From the NCBI GenBank assembly GCA_004352715.1, contig SCFE01000020.1:734839-798838 (forward strand): a DNA stretch of 64,000 bases, given 5' to 3'. The DNA comes from Hofstenia miamia. Its lineage: Eukaryota > Xenacoelomorpha > Acoela. The notes under the pieces were generated by a model. It did no database searches and was not told where the DNA came from. It saw nothing but the letters and a program-made list of their open reading frames with translations. Below, one piece after another: positions 47,373 to 60,007 of this stretch (position 1 is the first letter of the stretch; each line of letters opens with the position of its first letter). The position numbers were made by a program, and so were the translations under genes.

Positions 47373-50300
47373 ATGGGAAAAGGAGAAATTGTGCTAATTG
47401 TGGTAGTCTTAGTTCAGGTAATTTGAACCATAGATTCTACTATATGTTTATTCAAGTAATTATACGTCAATAATAGATATCCTACAATCTGTCAATATTT
47501 TATGCTGAGTATATCACTTAACAAGTTGGAAAAACGATATGTATGTATTGGACCCAATTCGCTTAGACCTTCAAAAATTATAGAATGAAATTTACAGGAT
47601 TAGCTTGATTTATTGCTAAAACTTTTCATGTGAATACTATCCTGCATAATTGCATACTTTAGACAATAGCGTTTCTTTGCGCCGCAGCAACAGTGTTGTT
47701 CACATTATACAAATCTAATGGCAATGGTGATTTCTATGGAATTTATGTAGAGTATAGCAAAAGTGGGGATGCAGTTACAGATACCGGTAAGTCTATTATT
47801 CTAAAACAGCTTGAAATAACCGTTAGAGCTCTTGCTTATAATAAATTTTTAGTTTTGCTTGGACAGATATATAATTATTGCCACAATGAGCTATATTTTG
47901 ACTTTGTGCTGTGAAATCACCTCACATTATACAATTTAAGCTCAAATTTTGTTTTAAAAAAATGTCCAAAAAATCTGTTCTCTTTGATTCCATCCAATCG
48001 AATAGAGAGTCGATTCTGACATAGAATCTGAATCGATTTCATTCATTTTAAAATTCTATTGTCAATTCCTAGCAATTTACGAATTCAGAGGGTGGAATTT
48101 TTACTAAAAAATTTACATAAAATCGGTCAATATTATGCCAAACTGTTCCGTTTTTGTATTAGCAGTTTAGAATTTCCTGAAAAAATTAATATATAATACA
48201 TTTATTTGACTGAAATCTGTTACTAAGGATATCAAAAGAATTTGTACTTGCATGGGTTGGATTCATATTTTTACAAAAAAATTAAGGACGTGGAGGGCAG
48301 ATTATTAATATTTTCTCAATGTTTTTAAAACTTCCGAAATAATCTGTGTATTCTCGATGTTAATTGGAATAAACTTTGCGTGTAGAGCTGAAGTAGATCT
48401 AATGTAACCGAGTGAGTAAAAAACCAATATCTGCTTTGCTCTGAATTTTAAATCCTAGAAAACTTAACCTTAAGCATCCTAGCGTCCGTTTTAAAGGGCA
48501 AAACGTTTATCCAAATTTAGATGAATTTTCTCCAAGCCTATTTCCAAATTTGAAAATCTTGGGGCATGAGTAGGTCTATTGGGGTACATACTTTAATGCA
48601 ATGTTGAAAATTTCTATTAAAGATTCTTGTTATGGCAGATATTGTTGAATGTATTAACAAGTTTTCTTAGAAATTTTCGAAATTTTGAAAAAGATTTAAA
48701 TTTTCTCCATACCCATTGTTCATGTATTTAGAAGGTTTTGAGCCCCTAGAGGCAACAAAGAACTTTGACTGTTTCTTAATTTGTGCAAGGATATTCCCAA
48801 CCTATCGAGGGGTGCCGTGCGCAAAGTCAGAGGTCACGGGGCCGAAGCGTTTAAAATTTTTTATAGGATTATGAAATTTTTTAAAAATCACCAGGTTGTT
48901 TAAGGTTAAGCAAGAAGTTTAAGTGGCATATAGTGACATAACATAATTTGGTTGTCAAAATGACTGACATTTTTCGAATTTTTTCATGATTTTTTTAGTT
49001 CTGCAGAATTTTAACACAAAATTATTGTTATTAAAATATTTTAGTAATATAAAAAAGCTATCTCTTAGTCTGATTAAGTTGAATTTTAACTCATTTTAGT
49101 TTTATACAAAATTGTAATTCAAAAATTTCTTGAAATTTTTTTTTTCAAAACCAGTTTCAAATGGTTGTAGATTCTTATATCTTGAAATATTTTCTTGGAC
49201 TGTAACTAAATTGCAAACGAAATTTTTTTATAGTTGCATGAAATTTAACTAGATCAAACTATATATTTAAATTTTACCTAGTAATTAACTTAAGGTAAGT
49301 TTAAATAAGAGAAGTTTTTTCAATAAAGAAAGCCGATTTTTTAAAAAATTTCTTAAAATAAAAAAAGAAAATGCTAATAATAATAATTAACTATGGAAAT
49401 ATTTAACCTAAAATCTATATTTTTTAGAATCAAACAATTGGTTAAGCCTTTCTCGTGACATGATTTGGTACCAACTCGTCTGCGGTTTTCATATATTTTG
49501 GTATGCTCTGATAGTTGGGGTTTTTGGCCTCTTAGGAAAAGCTGATAAGATCATTGGTACAACGATCTCCGAAGCAGTCCATTTTGTAGTAATTGTTCTT
49601 TCAGTCTGGCAATGTGAGTTCGATTAAATTTATTAGCTGTATAATTAACTGAAGGTAGTTTTGACATTTGATACGATAGGGGAGAACATAACGTATTAGC
49701 TATAATGATTGAGCTTAAAACACAGAATAAATATCGAAAGAAAGTTGTTAGGAAATTATCAAACCCTCACTTTCTCAAAATAGGCTGTTGAAAAACAACT
49801 TCAACCTCAACTGAGCCAACAACAAAGTGCAAATGTTTTTTCACACAAAAATCTGCCGGACTATATCCTATATGTAGGGCTTTAATTGCATGTAGAATTT
49901 AAGATTATGAGAAATTATGCACCATAATTACCTAAATATCAGGGCCCAGCGGTATGCTCACACCGAAACCGATACCGCGGTTTTTGACCACACCGAAAAA
50001 TACTGATATCCGCGGTATCTTGTCAAAAAATTGATCGGTATTTTCATTAAAAGTATGTGTGTTGTATGCAACTCCGCGAGTCAATATGAAAACTTTAAGT
50101 ATTCCTGTACGATCTCTAGAGTATAGCACGTTGGAAAATTCCTGAATTTTTTTAAGAAGAACGGTCTATTAATTATGCAGTTACAATTATATGGCTGATT
50201 ATAGCACAAATATTATCACATCATTTATATAGTTTTTCTTAAGAAAATCTGATTTTATAATATGCCTATTTGGTTACATTTATTTCTTTACCCACAACCA

Positions 50301-50471
50301 CAATTATCAAATCAACTTTTGGGGATTCTAAAATGCTACTTAACCTTGAATGTAGTGCGAAGTTCACAGGTATAATTTATAGACTCGAGTATTTATGGTA
50401 CTTCTTACAAATGCATCTATTGTTCTTTTCAGTTGTTTTAGGTAGCAAATTCCTGCCACTATTACTTTGAT

Positions 50472-50510
<39 letters not shown>

Positions 50511-52076
50511 ATTCATAGTCATACGGATACCGAACCGACTCCCAAAATTTTCATACCGCCGGGCCCTGTTAAATATGTATGTAATGTATGAATAAAGGAA
50601 AATAAGCCATTGTTCGATTTTGTATAATGTTTCACATAAATGCATAAATCAGTAAGTACAAAGTTATAAATACCCTATATGTTAGTTATGTTAGGCATAA
50701 ACCCAAAGCAGTATTAATGTGAGGTGGGCGGGCGTCGATAGGAAAAACAGAAGGAGTTTTCCCAAGCATATTGAAAAATTTAATTTTAAATTTATTGTTT
50801 TTGTGGCAGTGACTATTTGCGGGATGAATATATGAAATTACCTATATTAAAATTTGGCATGAAAAATTTGGACCATTAGGCTATTTTCACATTTAAGTTT
50901 TTTTCAGTAAATCTTAATGACTAAGTGATTTTTAATATTCGAATGCATAAAGGCTTCAACTACGCCTTCTGGCAGAATAACTATGTATAGAAATCTGTAG
51001 TATGAATAAAAATAATCGCATTTCACAAAAACAGCAAAAAAATTCTGAACACTACTCGTTGAGCATTCGCATCATCTTGCAGAATCCGCAGCCTTTTTCC
51101 TCTACTAAGGAATTTTGTATTTCTATCCTAAGCTATATTTTTAGGTCTAAATAATAATAAAGCGTATAATAAAATGCTTAGCAGGTTGAAATATTCAACA
51201 ATAGTTTCTACATACTATACTTTAACCATAGTATAAATTTTGAATATCTTAATCTTCAACAGCTTATGCCTTTGTAAAATAGAAATTTCCTAATTTTTAA
51301 GCAATTTTCTCCAAGCCTATCATGAAATTAATTTGAAATCCTGAGATATATCCACAACTATTTGTGAACATGCTCGAACGTACAGCTGGAAATTTGTACA
51401 ATTGTGTATTGTTGTGCTGAACGGATTGAAAACATTGATGATTTTTGTTGAAAATTCCAATTTATTTAAAAAGTCTTAGTTTCTCAAAATTCCTAATGTT
51501 CACTTAATAAAGGTGTCTAAGGCCAATAAAAACAACAACTAGCCTCAACTATTTTGTTTTCTATAAATAGACTACTTAAGTCCCGTCTGGATACCTGTGC
51601 AAAAAGTCAGCATTAAGGCTGAAAATGAAAGAGGTGCATGCAGAATTTTTTTTATTATTTTGAATGTCATGAGCGCTTAAAGTTTCTTAAGGAAACAATG
51701 AAATTTCCAGGCAGCTTAAGCCTAATCAGCAAGTAGTTGATAATTCATTAGAAGTTTGCTTATTACAACTAAAGTGGTGGTAAATTCAGTATATTTGAAA
51801 AAATTGAAACTTTAATCTCGAATAGGCTCAATACAGAAATTATTGATCTTCGCTTAGCATATTCATTTATGTATAAAGTTTCTTTGAAAATTAATTAAAG
51901 GATTTATTATTTTAGTTGGATGTGCATTTTTTGCAAATTTCCTGGCAAGTCACGATTTCGAGACCATCTTGCGCCCAAAGGCAAATATTGGCTGGGTAGA
52001 AGTTTTTGGACATCTGGGATACGTGTTTTGCTTTGTGGTTTTCGTTCTCCTTATTGTACGAAAAGTTATTGCTTAA
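47373..52076 (+). CDS. four-exon gene for a four-transmembrane protein (171 residues)
   Basis: Exons at 47373-47417, 47663-47786, 49428-49613 and 51916-52076 join in frame across GT-AG introns (donors GTAATT, GTAAGT, GTGAGT; phases 0, 1, 1). The start lies in ACAAAATGG and the stop is TAA 52074-52076. AATAAA follows at 52244. The product has four hydrophobic segments at about residues 5-31, 68-92, 101-129 and 146-167, a short extracellular-type loop with 'LYKSNGNGDFYGIYV', and a basic C-terminus '...VRKVIA'. This topology is that of MARVEL-like membrane proteins. Length and the 'LYxxxxxGxFxG' stretch recall arthropod Snakeskin (septate junctions), but that is from memory and tentative. Introns 2 and 3 carry a TTAA MITE and a hAT MITE. 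No stop interrupts any exon, so it looks like a live host gene; extra 5' exons are possible. Confidence 0.65.
48463..48910. mobile_element. TTAA MITE in intron 2
   Basis: 448 bp with ends CTTAACCTTAAGCATCCTAG and inverted CTTAACCTTAAACAACCTGG. TTAA on both sides and a CC-starting terminus are piggyBac-like. Same family as 32930-34063, about 90 percent alike by eye. Confidence 0.75.
49940..50568. mobile_element. hAT MITE in intron 3
   Basis: Inverted 17-bp ends CAGGGCCCAGCGGTATG and CATACCGCCGGGCCCTG (one mismatch). Flanking octamers CTAAATAT (49932-49939) and TTAAATAT (50569-50576) match at 7 of 8. A (TA)n array lies inside at 50475-50508. No transposase. Confidence 0.85.
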
Positions 52077-52249
52077 ATGACGTATTTGTAAAAAAGTTAT
52101 AAATATATAATAGCTGTAGTTTTTACTAAAACGTTATTATATATAATTATTACATTTATATGTTAAGCGAACATTATTTAATTCAACAACAATAACGTAA
52201 TGTAAATCTGTTTTAGATTTCGCACAAAAATATTTAACCTCTTAATAAA

Positions 52250-54741
52250 CACAATTTTTCCAAATTCCATGCTAAAAATCATATTATTTTATTATTGATT
52301 TTGAATCTGTATATAAGAAAGGTTTCGTGTGAAACATGAACAAACAAATTTTCAGGATTATATGTTAAGGCATTAATCAGGATTAGGAAAGATAAAAAAA
52401 TATTTATCGGATCATAAACGGATGTACTCTTTTTGATTCGACGATTTCATCCATTCTACTTTATACATTGAAAGCAGGTTGACTCGGCCAACAATAAAAT
52501 ACTCTAGTTTACTGCCAAGATAATATTGCTAAATGATATTCAAAGGTACTGAGAGTAGTAAAGAAAAGCAGGGGAATGTATATGCAGCTTTCTCAAAATG
52601 ATCAGTTTTCAATAACTTTTTACACTTTTCTATTGATTTTGATATGAAAACTTTTCTTTCTACTACTGAGGATTATATTTATGAAATATTATAACACTAA
52701 ATGCTTACAAAAGTTAGCAAGATGTACATTTTACTCCATTTCATGGAGTATGTATGCAAGATGAATATATTGTATAATGCAACTATGAAAAATTAACGTA
52801 AACTTTTTGTGAGCGGCTTGCTACTTAGCTGAAGTTTAAGTAGTAATAACCCAAAGATAAATTTANCAAGATGAATATATTGTATAATGCAACTATGTAA
52901 GGTTCTTTGCGTAGTTTCAAACTAAAGCTGATGAAAAATTAACGTAAACTTTTTGTGAGCGGCTTGCTACTTAGCTGAAGTTTAAGTAGTAATAACCCAA
53001 AGATAAATTTAATCAGTTTTTTGCTTTCCAGTTACCATAACTCTATGAATGTTTCAGCTAGCTTAGGTAGTATATAATTGTATAATTGAAACATATGTCA
53101 ATATTATCATCGAAAATTATAATTGTATAAACGAAGGTAATGTCTTGCGATATTTTTATTGGAATCGAGTCCAGCCGGATTTTGAATTTCGAGTATTGTC
53201 TACGTACATGTGCCTATAAATGTCATAAATGTAAAATAACCATTAAATAATCATCTGTTCCCAAGTATGAAAAATTAAATTTTAGCGGTTACATTTGTAA
53301 TTGATAATTATTGTATAAATAGATATAGAATTAAGAAGATTGTTTACCAGCACTTGAAATCGCGACTTTTGTCAATAAGGGTTTAAAATAACTTTTACAA
53401 AATACGAGAAAATGATATTTTTTATGTTAAAAAATTCAAAGCAATCCTATCTGGAGGGAAAGGCTACCAAAGTGATATCAATGAATGAATATCTTAATAT
53501 TAGTAGAAAGGTTTTTCGATTATAAAGTTATATTATTGTTTTCAATTAATCAAACACTTCGCTATTCAGTATCAAATCAACAACATTCGATTGGACTCAA
53601 ACCGACTCAAAATCTGTGAATGTTGAAATTTCAAGTGGTCAGGTATTCGAATCGCAGATTCTTAGTATAAATATTTGTGGTATATCATCTTAGCATTGAA
53701 GAATAAATTATAAGTAAACAAATAAGCATATGTATATATATCCTCTAATACCTAAAACAACTACTTCCAACTTTAGAAAAATACTATTAGTTAATTGAAG
53801 AACGGAATTAATAAATGACAGTGAAATCGGCCAAATGTTGCTGTTATTTATTCATTTGTTCCATTCCAGTTAGTGTTATAGAAGTTCATGGTTAGGGTAC
53901 GGCTTTGATCAGCGGTTGCAAAACACAATAATTATAGTTCTAAGCTTAGACATCACAGCATTGTTGAAAAATGATTTTAAAGCGATTCAAACACGAGTGG
54001 AACACAAAGTTTCCTACATTGATAAAAGAGACCTCACTTTTTTGACATGAATTAATTGCTAATAATTTTTTTTAAATCTTGCTCTCACTGACTTACTGTC
54101 TTACATTCTGTGCCTGAAAACGTTTATGGATAGTGTAAAATGTGTATGATTATATTGGGAGTAGTGAAAAATACTTAGGTTCCTACAACAATGTTAAAGT
54201 TGACAATAATAAGATCTTGAAACTATCACTTAAGTCCCTTCTTGAAAATAGATAACAAGTTTGATAATTTCAAAGGTTAATAAAAAATTTTTCAGTGAAA
54301 AATGAAAAATTTAAAAACTAAGGTCGTGAAATGCATTTTAGGGTCTCTTTTCTCAAAATTTTTCGCGGGGCCTCGTTCCGCGTTGGGTCATGACTAAAAT
54401 GTCCTCCCTCTGTAAAAAAATCCTGCGTATACCCCTTCTTGTGTATATACAAAAATGCACACAACTTTTTTTACATAGTTCATTTACATTTCAATATCAA
54501 ATTTAATGAACATAATCACAATAGGCCAGCAAATCCGCGTGAACGATTTCTAAAGCTGTCTAAATATTTACAAATATTTTTTTGTTCAGATTTACAAAGT
54601 ATTTTTGCAATATTTGTAAATACTGCATAGAGTTTCAAGTATATTTTCTGATTCGAGTTCTTCCGAAATTTCAATTAGCTGCGATTTGCTAAGCGTGTCC
54701 TAGACGCAATCTACGCCAAGCACACAAGCCTTTTTGTCAAA
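52250..54741. other. no gene; gap-flanking duplication at 52757-53009
   Basis: 52757-52865 is repeated at 52867-53009 across a single N (52866). The second copy has an extra 34-36 bp after AACTATG. This looks like two unmerged alleles rather than a biological tandem repeat. The rest is AT-rich and empty. Confidence 0.6.
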
Positions 54742-55911
54742 ATGGCAGCAGTTCAATTGATTCGCATTGATGAGCAAAAGAACCAATTTGAAATTTGTGA
54801 GGACAATATCAAGCAATATTGTAAGGGTTTGCGACAAGGATATAAATTTATTATGATTGTTGGTCGCAACTATACAGGCAACTCCTATATCATGAATGTC
54901 CTACGACAGAACTATTTAAACGAGCCCGGCTTAAATCTTTCGAAATTTAAGCGGCATTACCGTCAAAATTGGGGATTGTGGGGGATACACTTTGATGGAA
55001 ATACTGAAGAATGTTCTTATATGTTGTGTGAAAGTGAAAGCATTTATGAACTTTGCAAGGATGAGGCGTTATCAGCGAAGTTGTTTGTTGCTTCTGTTTT
55101 GCTAAGCTCATGCTTAATAATAAACAACATGAATAACATTGATACGAATGAACTAAGTTTTTTAAGGATATTTGTACGAAACATTAACTGCATTCCACAA
55201 AGCAAGAAGCTGAAGGAAATGATTTTTCTTGCTAATCACCTGAGCTTTAAGCGAACATTCGAGTTCGGGGAAGGAGGTAAAGAATACTTTGCTCTCAAAA
55301 TTGAAATACCTGGAGAAGATCATGATTTTTTCAAGAAACTTACTTGTTTTTATAGGGTACCTTTCTTTTTGTTTCCAAGTCCTGATCTATTTGACGAGGA
55401 TGCTATCTTCAATGCAATTGGAATGACATTTACTGAGACTTGTAAAATATTACTGCGTAGTGTTTTTTATGTGGTAACGAAATCCACTTCACTTGAGGAT
55501 AAGATGAAAGTTAGCTACTTGGTAGAATCAGTTAATTGTGACAATGGAAATGAATTAGCACATCAAAATTTCGATGCGATGGACAGACAACGTTTTGCAA
55601 ATGTAGTACAGAGGGAAGGAAACAGCCTCAATCTTAGATTAACACCAAAAGAGGAAGATAATATAAACGAATTTGAAAATGTGAAAAGGGAAACAGAAGA
55701 AAAAGAATTGGAGAAACAGAAAGAAGAATTGGAAAACAACATTATGCTATTACAAGCGCAATTAGAAAATGATTTGCAATTAGGAGAAGCAGCAAGCAGT
55801 GTCGACATTGATGAAAATATGGTATTGAACAATGGTAGTAATGAATCAGAAGCAGAATTCAAAAAATGTTTAACCAAGTTAACGTCGCCGTCGAAAATAA
55901 CTCCTGAATAA
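54742..55911 (+). CDS. intronless atlastin-like pseudo-GTPase (389 residues)
   Basis: Uninterrupted ORF with start context GTCAAAATGG; an AATAAA overlaps the stop. The order of landmarks follows atlastins (ER-membrane dynamin-like GTPases). 'AVQLIRIDEQKNQFEI' leads to a strand and P-loop position 'IVGRNYTGNSYIMN' (38-52), then 'ASVLLSSCLIINNM' (117-130), 'TFEFGEGGKEYF' (172-183) and 'FLFPSPDLFDE' (209-219). Catalytic signatures are gone: P-loop Lys is N47, the DTxG switch reads 'LCESES' (95-100), and the R-D base-binding site reads 'ANH' (164-166). Residues about 312-345 form a charged coiled coil; the paired C-terminal membrane helices of atlastin are absent. It is probably a retrocopy kept open as a non-GTPase protein, perhaps soluble. 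A GBP-type relative is the main alternative. Fold assignment is by motif comparison from memory. Confidence 0.6.
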   Translation: MAAVQLIRIDEQKNQFEICEDNIKQYCKGLRQGYKFIMIVGRNYTGNSYIMNVLRQNYLNEPGLNLSKFKRHYRQNWGLWGIHFDGNTEECSYMLCESESIYELCKDEALSAKLFVASVLLSSCLIINNMNNIDTNELSFLRIFVRNINCIPQSKKLKEMIFLANHLSFKRTFEFGEGGKEYFALKIEIPGEDHDFFKKLTCFYRVPFFLFPSPDLFDEDAIFNAIGMTFTETCKILLRSVFYVVTKSTSLEDKMKVSYLVESVNCDNGNELAHQNFDAMDRQRFANVVQREGNSLNLRLTPKEEDNINEFENVKRETEEKELEKQKEELENNIMLLQAQLENDLQLGEAASSVDIDENMVLNNGSNESEAEFKKCLTKLTSPSKITPE

Positions 55912-56167
55912 AAACAAGGTGCATTTCAAGAGCATCTGGTGAATTTTTTTTAAACCTGTTCAAAGTTTCATGCGTTGAAACGTTCTTATTTTGTAAATTA
56001 TTTTATTTCTATGTGTACTTTGTCCATTTTCATATTCAAATAGCATTTGCAATATTTCTTTGGTTTTATAAATTTCTGCATGCATTTCTCAATTTGTATT
56101 TGATTTTTGTGCACACACATATCCCTATAGAATAGAAATTTGTTTCAATGCCCTTGTTACATTAATG

Positions 56168-56168
56168 T

Positions 56169-56257
<89 letters not shown>

Positions 56258-56986
56258 GTAAATATATTNNNNNNNNNNNNNNNNNNNNNNNNNNNNNNNN
56301 NNNNNNNNNNNNNNNNNNNNNNNNNNNNNNNNNNNNNNNNNNNNNNNNNNNNNNNNNNNNNNNNNNNNNNNNNNNNNNNNNNNNNNNNNNNNNNNNNNNN
56401 NNNNNNNNNNNNNNNNNNNNNNNNNNNNNNNNNNNNNNNNNNNNNNNNNNNNNNNNNNNNNNNNNNNNNNNNNNNNNNNNNNNNNNNNNNNNNNNNNNNN
56501 NNNNNNNNNNNNNNNNNNNNNNNNNNNNNNNNNNNNNNNNNNNNNNNNNNNNNNNNNNNNNNNNNNNNNNNNNNNNNNNNNNNNNNNNNNNNNNNNNNNN
56601 NNNNNNNNNNNNNNNNNNNNNNNNNNNNNNNNNNNNNNNNNNNNNNNNNNNNNNNNNNNNNNNNNNNNNNNNNNNNNNNNNNNNNNNNNNNNNNNNNNNN
56701 NNNNNNNNNNNNNNNNNNNNNNNNNNNNNNNNNNNNNNNNNNNNNNNNNNNNNNNNNNNNNNNNNNNNNNNNNNNNNNNNNNNNNNNNNNNNNNNNNNNN
56801 NNNNNNNNNNNNNNNNNNNNNNNNNNNNNNNNNNNNNNNNNNNNNNNNNNNNNNNNNNNNNNNNNNNNNNNNNNNNNNNNNNNNNNNNNNNNNNNNNNNN
56901 NNNNNNNNNNNNNNNNNNNNNNNNNNNNNNNNNNNNNNNNNNNNNNNNNNNNNNNNNNNNNNNNNNNNNNNNNNNNNNNNNNNNNN
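56168..56986. repeat. (TA)n array and gap
   Basis: TA repeats with a few TG interruptions from 56168, then N from 56269 to 56986. Confidence 0.9.
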
Positions 56987-57603
56987 AATGGAAAAAGCAT
57001 TGTCAGGGAAATTGAATAGTATACACTTTTTGACATGCTACCCAAAACAGAAAGGTTGATATTAACGAAATTCAACTATTCAAATTAAGGTTTACTATTT
57101 CATATATCTACTTTTTTATGTCATTTTTATAATTAAATTTCAACATAGCAAACGTAGCCATCATACTACTATGAATGTTTGTTAAAAATTTCTAAAACTG
57201 AATTATTTTTCCCTACCCCTATTCAACCATTACTAAGATTGGCTAACACATATATCTGCTCCGTGGTTCAGTAGGTGAGGATGATTTCGAAAATAGACTG
57301 TTGTCCTGTTAACTGATCCTAATCTCAATAGAAAAAATTCCATTTTTTGTGGTAGGAGGATCTTTAAAAAATTCTTACTTTCTTATTTTTTAGTTATTCC
57401 AACCAAAAACTTAGGCCTAATTCTTGCAGGCTTGAATCATGCCCAACTCAACTTTTAAGAAAATGTTCTCACTGAAGTTGAAAATTCTAGATTGATTTTT
57501 TCAAGAATAGATAATACTGATGTACAATTTCAAAACGTTGCTTAAGAAATTGTTTAATATTCACTACAACTGTTGTGCAATAGTTTATTTTTTTCAATTT
57601 CAG

Positions 57604-57698
57604 CCCTTTTTTCCAATAGCTCAGTCGAGACCCAGCCCACCACGACTCCGACTTCAACTCCTGGTAGCAGAAGAGAGAACAGGACTGAGGATCATGCC
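57604..57698 (+). other. possible coding exon
   Basis: TTTTTTTCAATTTCAG ends at 57603, a good splice acceptor. The next 95 bp are much richer in G and C than the surroundings and, in one frame, encode 'SSVETQPTTTPTSTPGSRRE', a Thr/Pro/Ser-rich stretch. A weak GTATTA donor is at 57699. No partner exon found. Confidence 0.3.
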
Positions 57699-58436
57699 GT
57701 ATTAATACTGTGCGTCCACAAAATACCTTTAGTTATATTTTGTAACTTGCCATAATTTGAATTAAATACATTATTTCTCTATTGCTTTTTTAGCATTGCT
57801 ATGTAATTCAACATATTTCACTACAGGTAAAAAATACAGAACTGTGTCCAAATTATTTTCACATTTTGCAAAATATAATTAGAAAATTTCATTCAAAAAT
57901 TGCTATATTTCTCATTGCTAGTTCGCTTTTGGCAATAATTGGAATGAAAATAATAGATAAGAAAGCATAGCATAAAAACCAAGCATAACACATAAAAACT
58001 TTTTTAAAAGAGAAAACATCGTTGTGAGATAACAAAATTACCAGTGCTTCATACTTCTGTTAGCACTAAGAAAAATCTAAGTTAAATGTTGCCAGAAATC
58101 GTAATCACTATAAGCAAATTTGGTTCTGCATAGATACCTTATGTATAAGCTGTGATCATTGTTAAATATCACTAGGTTTGACATCACAATATGAGGTGTG
58201 TGACAGAAAGATAGCAGAGGTGCGAAATAGGGTTAATGTTATGCCTTCAATATATAAAAAAGTGAATTCGGTAGTGGAAGCATAATGTATATTTTGGTCA
58301 TCAAAATGTGCTGTATACATGCAATAGCCAATACTGTATTAATTTACTGGGCAGGAAAATAATGATTTTCGAATTGGGACTTTATTATGTTTCACCAAGA
58401 TTTCCCCCAGTTCCCCCCTCTGGGTGCGCCTCTGGT

Positions 58437-58469
58437 ATGTATATGTGTATATATATATGTATATATATG

Positions 58470-58516
<47 letters not shown>

Positions 58517-58610
58517 GTATGTATATATATGTATATATATATGTATGTATATATATGTATATATATGTATATATATATATATATGAAACTATATGTATAT
58601 ATATGTATAT
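58437..58610. repeat. compound TA/TATG microsatellite
   Basis: Alternating TATATATG and TA units; similar sequence at 58870-59007 leads into the next gap. Confidence 0.9.
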
Positions 58611-58615
58611 ACTAA

Positions 58616-58872
58616 TACCTCCGTAGATGGTTTTTGCAAAAAACCGCTATATAGAGGGAGGGGAGGAAAATTTTCCATACTACATTGAGGGAGTTTGGGA
58701 TTTTGGCCGAAAATTAACTTTTTGGCTATTACTCCCTAAAAAATCCATCGATCCCTTAAATATTTTGCATGAAGGTAGTGACTACCAAAAGACTATGTCC
58801 TACAAAAATTCAGGAATTTATGTGTTAAATTCAGCTTATATGGTTATGTGGAAAAATACATAGAGGGAGGTA
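58616..58872. mobile_element. small MITE between TA microsatellites
   Basis: Starts TACCTCCGTAGATGG and ends CATAGAGGGAGGTA: inverted ends matching at about 11 of 14 positions, TA at each border. 257 bp, no coding capacity. Consistent with a mariner-type MITE inserted in a TA array. Confidence 0.5.
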
Positions 58873-58912
58873 TATACATATATATATATATAGATATATA
58901 TATGTATACATA

Positions 58913-58943
<31 letters not shown>

Positions 58944-59007
58944 GTATATATATATATATGTATATATATGTATATGTATGTGTGTATGTATATATATGTA
59001 TATATAT

Positions 59008-60007
59008 NNNNNNNNNNNNNNNNNNNNNNNNNNNNNNNNNNNNNNNNNNNNNNNNNNNNNNNNNNNNNNNNNNNNNNNNNNNNNNNNNNNNNNNNNNNNN
59101 NNNNNNNNNNNNNNNNNNNNNNNNNNNNNNNNNNNNNNNNNNNNNNNNNNNNNNNNNNNNNNNNNNNNNNNNNNNNNNNNNNNNNNNNNNNNNNNNNNNN
59201 NNNNNNNNNNNNNNNNNNNNNNNNNNNNNNNNNNNNNNNNNNNNNNNNNNNNNNNNNNNNNNNNNNNNNNNNNNNNNNNNNNNNNNNNNNNNNNNNNNNN
59301 NNNNNNNNNNNNNNNNNNNNNNNNNNNNNNNNNNNNNNNNNNNNNNNNNNNNNNNNNNNNNNNNNNNNNNNNNNNNNNNNNNNNNNNNNNNNNNNNNNNN
59401 NNNNNNNNNNNNNNNNNNNNNNNNNNNNNNNNNNNNNNNNNNNNNNNNNNNNNNNNNNNNNNNNNNNNNNNNNNNNNNNNNNNNNNNNNNNNNNNNNNNN
59501 NNNNNNNNNNNNNNNNNNNNNNNNNNNNNNNNNNNNNNNNNNNNNNNNNNNNNNNNNNNNNNNNNNNNNNNNNNNNNNNNNNNNNNNNNNNNNNNNNNNN
59601 NNNNNNNNNNNNNNNNNNNNNNNNNNNNNNNNNNNNNNNNNNNNNNNNNNNNNNNNNNNNNNNNNNNNNNNNNNNNNNNNNNNNNNNNNNNNNNNNNNNN
59701 NNNNNNNNNNNNNNNNNNNNNNNNNNNNNNNNNNNNNNNNNNNNNNNNNNNNNNNNNNNNNNNNNNNNNNNNNNNNNNNNNNNNNNNNNNNNNNNNNNNN
59801 NNNNNNNNNNNNNNNNNNNNNNNNNNNNNNNNNNNNNNNNNNNNNNNNNNNNNNNNNNNNNNNNNNNNNNNNNNNNNNNNNNNNNNNNNNNNNNNNNNNN
59901 NNNNNNNNNNNNNNNNNNNNNNNNNNNNNNNNNNNNNNNNNNNNNNNNNNNNNNNNNNNNNNNNNNNNNNNNNNNNNNNNNNNNNNNNNNNNNNNNNNNN
60001 NNNNNNN
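59008..60007. other. scaffold gap, 1000 N
   Basis: Unknown true size. A TA array borders it on the left; possible exon sequence borders it on the right. Confidence 0.95.

Noticed and set aside
58308-58626. Ile/Tyr repeat ORFs in TA and TATG arrays
   Set aside because: Microsatellite translation ('YIYIYI'); no coding value.
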